A DNA stretch of 64,000 nt from Botryosphaeria dothidea (taxonomy: Eukaryota > Ascomycota > Dothideomycetes > Botryosphaeriales > Botryosphaeriaceae): positions 4,092,001 to 4,156,000 of the forward strand of contig WWBZ02000016.1 in the NCBI GenBank assembly GCA_011503125.2, in the 5' to 3' direction. The notes below the pieces were generated by a model, which saw only the letters and a program-made list of their open reading frames with translations, made no database searches and was not told the origin of the DNA. Shown in pieces: positions 59,490-64,000 of the stretch; the stretch's first letter is position 1; every line of letters starts with the position of its first letter. The position numbers and the translations under genes are program-made.

Positions 59490-60050
59490 ATGACGTCCAT
59501 CTATACACACCCCCCCCCCCCCCCCCACCCCCCCAGCTCCTCCCCACGGCCACAGAAGCATCTCACCTACGGCATCGACATTTTTAGCACCGGCAACCAG
59601 AGCGGCAAGGCATTGGAGGCCAGCTGGGCCAATGTTGCCGCCGCGGGCCTGACGGACGCCCCCGTGTTGCACACTGCGAGCTTTACGGAAGCGCTGCCGT
59701 TGGCGGACGGCGTTTTTGGCGTCGTGGCGAGCTCGCTGGCAGTGCACAACGTTAGAGCTGAGTGGAGGAGAAAGGCGGTGGATATGGCGAGGGTGTGCTT
59801 GCCAGGTGGGTGGATTGTGGTGCTGGATTTGGTCGGGTATGTGGGCGGGTATGCGGAGGTGTTGAGGGAGAACGAATGGACGGAGGTGGATCGGAAGTGG
59901 GGAGGGGCGCGAGTGATGTTTGGGGCCTGGCCGCGTGAGGTGTTGAGTGTGAGGAAGCCGTTGGGAGGCTCGTATGGTGATGGATTTGGGCTTTCGGTGG
60001 CTAGGAGAGGTGAGCTGAGTGGTTACACATGTAGAGGCTCGCTTGCATGA
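59490..60050 (+). pseudogene. Class I methyltransferase fragment lacking the N-terminal SAM-binding motif
   Basis: An open 186-codon frame whose residues from about 27 read as the second half of a fungal SAM-dependent methyltransferase: YGIDIFSTGNQSGKALEAS (motif II region), VLHTASFTEALPLADGVFGV, VASSLAVHNVRAEWRRKAVD, MARVCLPGGWIVVLDLVGYV, VLRENEWTEVDRKWGGARVM. Family members carry the glycine-rich motif I (D-x-G-x-G-x-G) just before this part; here it is absent. Instead the frame starts in a poly-C tract (59510-59526 and 59528-59534) preceded by AT-rich DNA. The C-run ending in CAG could be an old 3' splice site whose upstream exon is gone. Composition is GC-rich like the genes, unlike its flanks, so this looks like a recently truncated gene. 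Confidence 0.65.
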
Positions 60051-60606
60051 TTTCAACGCTGACGTGCATTGCATTTCAGCTTTGCTGTAGGACGTCATTT
60101 ATGGAAGCAAAAGCAATGGAAGCAATAGGAAACTTAAAAAGTTGACAGCAATCTGGATTCACTTCTCGGACTCTCACTGATTCTGCTCTCTTTAAGCTCT
60201 TCCCGCTTGAACGACCGATTGATCATTCGATGAAATACCAGAAAAAATCCTGTATGTCGTATCTACGAATGGGAAGTGATCTATGTTTATCATTATTCAG
60301 CCATCGTAATCATCGCAGACACGCTTCTTTGCCAGGAAGTTGAGTGTACGCATATTCGTCAGTCACTTTGAACACATATCGCAATGACTCCGGGATCAAT
60401 ATCCGAGGACTCTTTCATGAACAGGGAACCTTTGGGTAAATCTTATGGTTGTGATGCGTCAGATCCGGAGAAGGGCCCAGCTCTTCTTTCTCGTCGCATG
60501 CAACTGCTGAAAGTCACCATGGAGCCACTGGATCAAGTTTGTTGTCCCGTGAGAATACGATTTCGCGAAAGCCGCACTGACTTCAACAGCAGACCACAGT
60601 CCGGAA
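60051..60606 (+). other. AT-rich intergenic stretch
   Basis: 556 bases between two relics. A frame of 80 codons at 60384-60626 (MTPGSISEDSFMNREPLGKS) could be a remnant of the N-terminal part of the DUF6594 gene that follows, but is not in its frame. Confidence 0.3.
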
Positions 60607-60918
60607 TGGCACCAAAGATTGACTGAGGTCCTCTGTTCTGACGAAAGCTTTCAGACGTTTCGAAGATTTGATAAACTTCAGATGAGATTGCTCTTGGAAA
60701 AGCAATGGTAAATTGAGTAACTGGAGCAACTTGAGGGCGTATTGTACCAGCTCGACACGCAACTATGTGAGTTGGGAAATTCCAGGGCTATGTCTTCACT
60801 ACAACGTGAGACCCTGAAATTCCGGAATGATCAATTTGCTAAAGTGTATTCGGAGCTCAAGAGAACTTTCAAGGAATATAGTAGAATGAAAATCACATGG
60901 CAATATGTACGAACATGA
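60607..60918 (+). pseudogene. DUF6594-like gene relic with two in-frame stops
   Basis: One frame reads WHQRLTEVLCSDESFQTFRR, FDKLQMRLLLEKQW, stop, IE, stop, LEQLEGVLYQLDTQL and ends SELKRTFKEYSRMKITWQYV before a TGA. The pattern SDExFQxFRRFxxLxxRxLLxxQ..L..LExxLxxLD is that of fungal DUF6594 proteins, which normally continue into two C-terminal membrane helices. Here those are missing, and TAA stops at 60709-60711 and 60718-60720 break the helix. Both fit C-to-T changes in Gln codons or a similar decay. It is a dead fragment of a large, often subtelomeric, accessory family. Confidence 0.6.
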
Positions 60919-61846
60919 AAGCTGACAAGAACATCCAGTCGAGCTAATAAACTGCAGCTATTGCGCTGTCTTGGTCGTTTCCCTCGGTGGAGTTGGAAAG
61001 TAGAGGTGTCTGTGGGAGTACCTAAGAGTCTCATGTCATTTCCGCATTGTGCTTGTGTCAAGGAAAAGCAATTGATTGTTGTGGCATATTTTTCACCCAG
61101 CTTAGGATAATATGGAGCATGACATTCCGCGATGGTGCCTGTATTTAGTGCTTTGCGACATGATGATAGAAGACAAGTAACCCATCATCACCAACAAAAT
61201 GCACCACAGTGGGAAAGAGTCCATTGCAGTAGGAGGGTGTCACCGTCCTTGTTCAGTTTTCGTATCAACGGAACAAACCCCCACATCCCGAGACCGTCTC
61301 CACTTTTTCTTGACATGAAGGGGGATGTCGGGTAACTGCATTGCATTTTACGGTTCGGCCGCTTGTGGTGATCCCGTGTTCCGCGAATTAACGGCCCGTG
61401 AATGACAGGCAAGAGGGAAGAGCCAAGTAAAGCTGATCGAGGTAGGGCTAAACAAGCCATTTGGTCATCGCTGCAGCTTTTTAAAATATTGCACGCCGGC
61501 TTTGAAGCTATGAATAGGTGAGGATCTAAATCGGAATATTCTGGAATCTCACTGGAACTTCAGGCGTACATACTCTTACACGACGGACCCGTCGGCTGAG
61601 GAGATGTACAGATTCCTCGAACCAGGCCCATCATTGAATGTGTTGATGGGGTTAATGCGGTCATCACGACTCGGCCGAGCGGCACCGCATTCCCTCCGAC
61701 TCGCCCCGGCCCGTGACGCTGATGTGCCGGTATGCTTATATTCGCATGACGCTGAGTCTTTGAAGATGTTTCTTGCTTTTTACCCCGTTGGTCCCAGGAG
61801 CTTTAACCATGGGGTACTATGCAAATAAGAAAAAGCGTCAAAAAAC
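60919..61846. other. Decayed, gene-free stretch
   Basis: 928 bases, AT-rich in its first half. Short frames on both strands have no recognisable product. Confidence 0.35.
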
Positions 61847-62200
61847 ATGACCACGCCAAAAAATCGACCCCAAGCTACGGCGCCGGGAGAGGGCCCCAGG
61901 GACTCTCCTAGGCCCAGCGAGACTCAAAACACCACTCAGAGTAGCTGCAGCCGTGTCGTGGTTGATGTAGAGGCCGCAGGAAGGGGCGAACAGCCCCCTC
62001 CAGTAACCACCTCTACCCAACCATAACGCACCCCCAATAAACCGTAGGGCACCCAGTACAGCGTAGAATACGTTAAAAGAGCCTCAAAGACAGCAGACAC
62101 CCTCCTCCAAGCCCTACAAGCATCCGCTAGCCTCCCTTCAGTCCTCTCCAGTGTCATAAACGTGGCTTATATAGACTCCTTACTTGTTTACCTTCGTTGA
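61847..62200 (+). pseudogene. Unidentified coding relic with TAA and TAG stops
   Basis: From the ATG at 61847 one frame runs 117 codons to TGA at 62198, interrupted by TAA (62024-62026) and TAG (62045-62047). Between and after the stops it reads like protein: RVVVDVEAAGRGEQPPPV, then QYSVEYVKRASKTADTLLQA and LPSVLSSVI, an amphipathic helix. Both stops fit CpA-to-TpA changes in Gln codons. I cannot name the family. It could be part of the retroelement or a host gene cut by it near 62150. Confidence 0.4.
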
Positions 62201-62585
62201 TTTAAAATCCGGATCTAGACTTACCTGCTTACAAATCAGGAAGCTAGTATTCTAGTTCGTTCTTTATGTATATAAAGCTCGCCCCTCTGCTTTGTAGTTA
62301 GTTCTTCAGTCTAGCAATGAGTATTCCTCGCGTACAACTTAGTACGCCTTAAATTGGACCTTGCTTGCCTCCCTCGTCCCTCGTCCCTCGTCCCTCATCT
62401 CTCGCACCTCGTACCCTCGCCCTTTAAACTACACCCTTATACTTCGGCATTGCTTTACCCCTACTACCTTTACCGGCTTCGTTATCTCGTCTCTCCGCCC
62501 CCCAAGGTCCGTTCATTACATTTTGCTAGACTCCTCTCTAGTAGGCCTAAAGCTCTCGCCGAAGCCCTAGACTGTAATCCCCAAA
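62201..62585 (+). mobile_element. Probable 5' LTR/leader of the retroelement
   Basis: The sequence just before the Gag-like frame has a TATA-type box (TATATAAA, 62269-62276) and a pyrimidine-rich leader with repeated CCTCGTC units (about 62375-62415). A promoter and untranslated leader are expected here. LTR borders and the primer-binding site cannot be fixed because the second LTR is not in the window. Confidence 0.4.
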
Positions 62586-64000
62586 ATGGTTGATGGAACT
62601 ATACCTCCTGATCCTTGGGATACGCTCTTCTAAGTCCTTGATCAAGTCCCTGCTCCTGTCAACGCTCGTCCTACCTTCCCTAAAGATATCCCGGTTTCTC
62701 TACGCGTTACCCTTAGCCAGGCATACGCTAGAGGAAGATAATCTTGCCTAAGATCCGATATCGATTCACCAGTTATCCCTGAGAATGCTACGAACGCCTA
62801 AGTTGCTTGCATCTTTTACTACTACGGTTTTGGCCAAGATGAAGCCTTCGCCCGACTCCAACCACTAGCCCCGAACCTCCCTGCTAACACGCCGGCTACT
62901 ACGTCTACGGTATCTTCTTTAGAAACCCCGGTCCCTCGTCCTCGTATCCCTAAGGTATCGGATCTAGAACCCTTTAAAGGAGAACGCACTCGGTTCCAGA
63001 ACTTCGCCACGTAACTGCAACTTAAATTTGCCTCGGACCTATCTGCCTTTGCAACGGATATAGCTAAGATTACCTACGCTGGTTTATATCTTCGCGATGC
63101 TGCGTATACCTGGTTTGCTCCCTACGTCTCTGCTTCTACTAGTTGGGTCAACTTCGACAACTACGAGTCCTTCTACCAAGCTCTTAAGGCCGCATTCGAT
63201 GATCCTGACTCCTACGCAACGGCTAAACGATCCCTCCTCGCACTTAAGCAAGATAAGTCCTGCTCGACTTACTACTCACGGTTTCTCTCGCTTATTACGA
63301 CTCTTGGTTAGAAGGAAAACGCAGTGAAGATTCACTACTTCCGCCTTGGCCTTAAAGAGAACCTTAAGGACCTTCTTGTTGGACGTTCTATGCCACTAGA
63401 ATTCGAAAAGTTCGCTGAGGCTTGCATTACACTGGATAACCAACTCTATGCTCGAACCGTTGAGAAAAAGACACCCTTAGCTCGTACTTCCACCTCGATC
63501 CCTTCTTCTCTTATACCAGCTACTCCTCCCGCGCCAACCTCGATTCCCTAAAGTAAACCTATAGAACTGGATGCCTCTGCTCGAAAAGCGTACCGAAGAG
63601 CTAATAATCTCTGCGCTTACTGTAGTAATCCGAACCACTGGGTACGTAAGTACCCTAAGGCAAAGGGTCTAAAGGGTTCAAAGGGTATAAACCTTAATTC
63701 GACCACAACTGTACCCTCTCCGCCCACCTCGCTACTAGTAGCAAGTCCACTCGTCTCCTCTGAAACCTCGACTCCTATAACTCCTCCTACGGCTTTAGTC
63801 CTCTACGTGTTAAAAAACGTAGAAGGCTAGGTAGTACCCGGCACCTGCCTAGCCCCCCGCCACTTTCTACTTTAAATTAATTCTCTATTCTTGCTTCTTT
63901 ATCTTCGAACCTCGGAACACTCTTATTTTTACCCCCCGAACCTCGTACCTCGACACCACGCGCTGTTAATCTCGGAAAACGCCCACTCCTTATTCTTAAG
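62586..64000 (+). mobile_element. Ty3/gypsy-like retroelement, RIP-degraded Gag region (partial)
   Basis: From ATG 62586 one frame can be followed for over 1.2 kb through seven stops (TAA at 62631, 62739, 62799, 63012, 63549; TAG at 63309, 63828). Its parts are those of an LTR-retrotransposon Gag: a central retrotrans_gag-type domain (LRDAAYTWFAPYVS, SFYQALKAAFDDPDSYATAK, YYSRFLSLITTLG, HYFRLGLKENLKDLL) and a zinc knuckle at 63612-63653, C-x2-C-x4-H-x4-Y, where the last Cys (TGC) has become Tyr (TAC). No TGA stop occurs and CpA is scarce while TpA is frequent, the signature of repeat-induced point mutation. The element is dead; protease, RT and integrase would lie beyond the window. Confidence 0.82.

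Noticed and set aside
59293..59553. Minus-strand frame with GGFGCGP resembling a SAM-binding loop
   Set aside because: Wrong strand for the methyltransferase fragment and the surrounding residues do not fit motif I.
62586..63830. Stop codons TAA/TAG read as glutamine (altered genetic code or readthrough)
   Set aside because: All host genes in the window use TAA, TAG and TGA as normal stops, and the pattern with the Cys-to-Tyr change is explained by RIP.
1..64000. CRISPR arrays, bacterial operons, rRNA genes
   Set aside because: None present; intron-bearing fungal genes throughout.

Overview
The window is a piece of a filamentous ascomycete (Pezizomycotina) nuclear genome. The evidence is short spliceosomal introns of mostly 43-80 nt with GT..AG ends, a Zn2Cys6 regulator with the fungal-specific Fungal_trans_2-type body, DUF3074 and DUF6594 families, a GPI-anchored Ser/Thr-rich wall protein, and a retroelement mutated in the CpA-to-TpA pattern of repeat-induced point mutation (RIP). 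A dothideomycete is my guess, not something the sequence proves. Gene models below were built by hand from reading frames, splice signals and family conservation; no search was run.

Left part (1-24.5 kb): the 5' half of telomerase reverse transcriptase (minus strand, running off the window start) is head to head with a large DH-BAR Rho GEF. Then come the Rab geranylgeranyltransferase beta subunit BET2, a C2H2 protein, a FAR-17a/AIG1 membrane hydrolase, a Zn2Cys6 transcription factor with a 27-nt microexon, an uncharacterised protein with a GC-AG intron, a GPI-anchored protein flanked by short dispersed/inverted repeats, and a small coiled-coil gene.

Middle part (25-47.4 kb): ATP11 (F1-ATPase assembly) is divergent from ERG12 (mevalonate kinase). 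A NAT9-type acetyltransferase is divergent from an ERG26-like 3-beta-HSD-family dehydrogenase. Next is an amino-acid permease with clustered GATA sites upstream. A 1072-residue, probably mitochondrial protein carries a 3'-5' exonuclease fold that lacks its catalytic acids and is divergent from LSM5 (five introns in 83 codons). A proline-rich 1387-residue protein and a DUF3074 START-like protein follow. Most of these are housekeeping genes; BET2, ERG12 and the ERG26-like gene share isoprenoid/sterol metabolism but are not adjacent, so I do not call a cluster.

Right part (47.4-64 kb): gene-poor. The only intact gene is a SAM plus HMG-box protein, with about 6 kb of non-coding sequence downstream and 4 kb upstream. 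Further right the DNA becomes a graveyard: a methyltransferase fragment without its SAM-binding N-terminus, a DUF6594 relic with in-frame stops, an unidentified relic, and the Gag region of a Ty3/gypsy-like retroelement whose seven in-frame stops are all TAA/TAG.

No tRNA, rRNA, CRISPR or bacterial-type feature was seen. I found no convincing wholly new system. The observations most worth a second look are the catalytically dead exonuclease-like mitochondrial protein, the out-of-frame 103-106 bp coding repeat at its 3' end, and the repeats around the GPI-protein gene.
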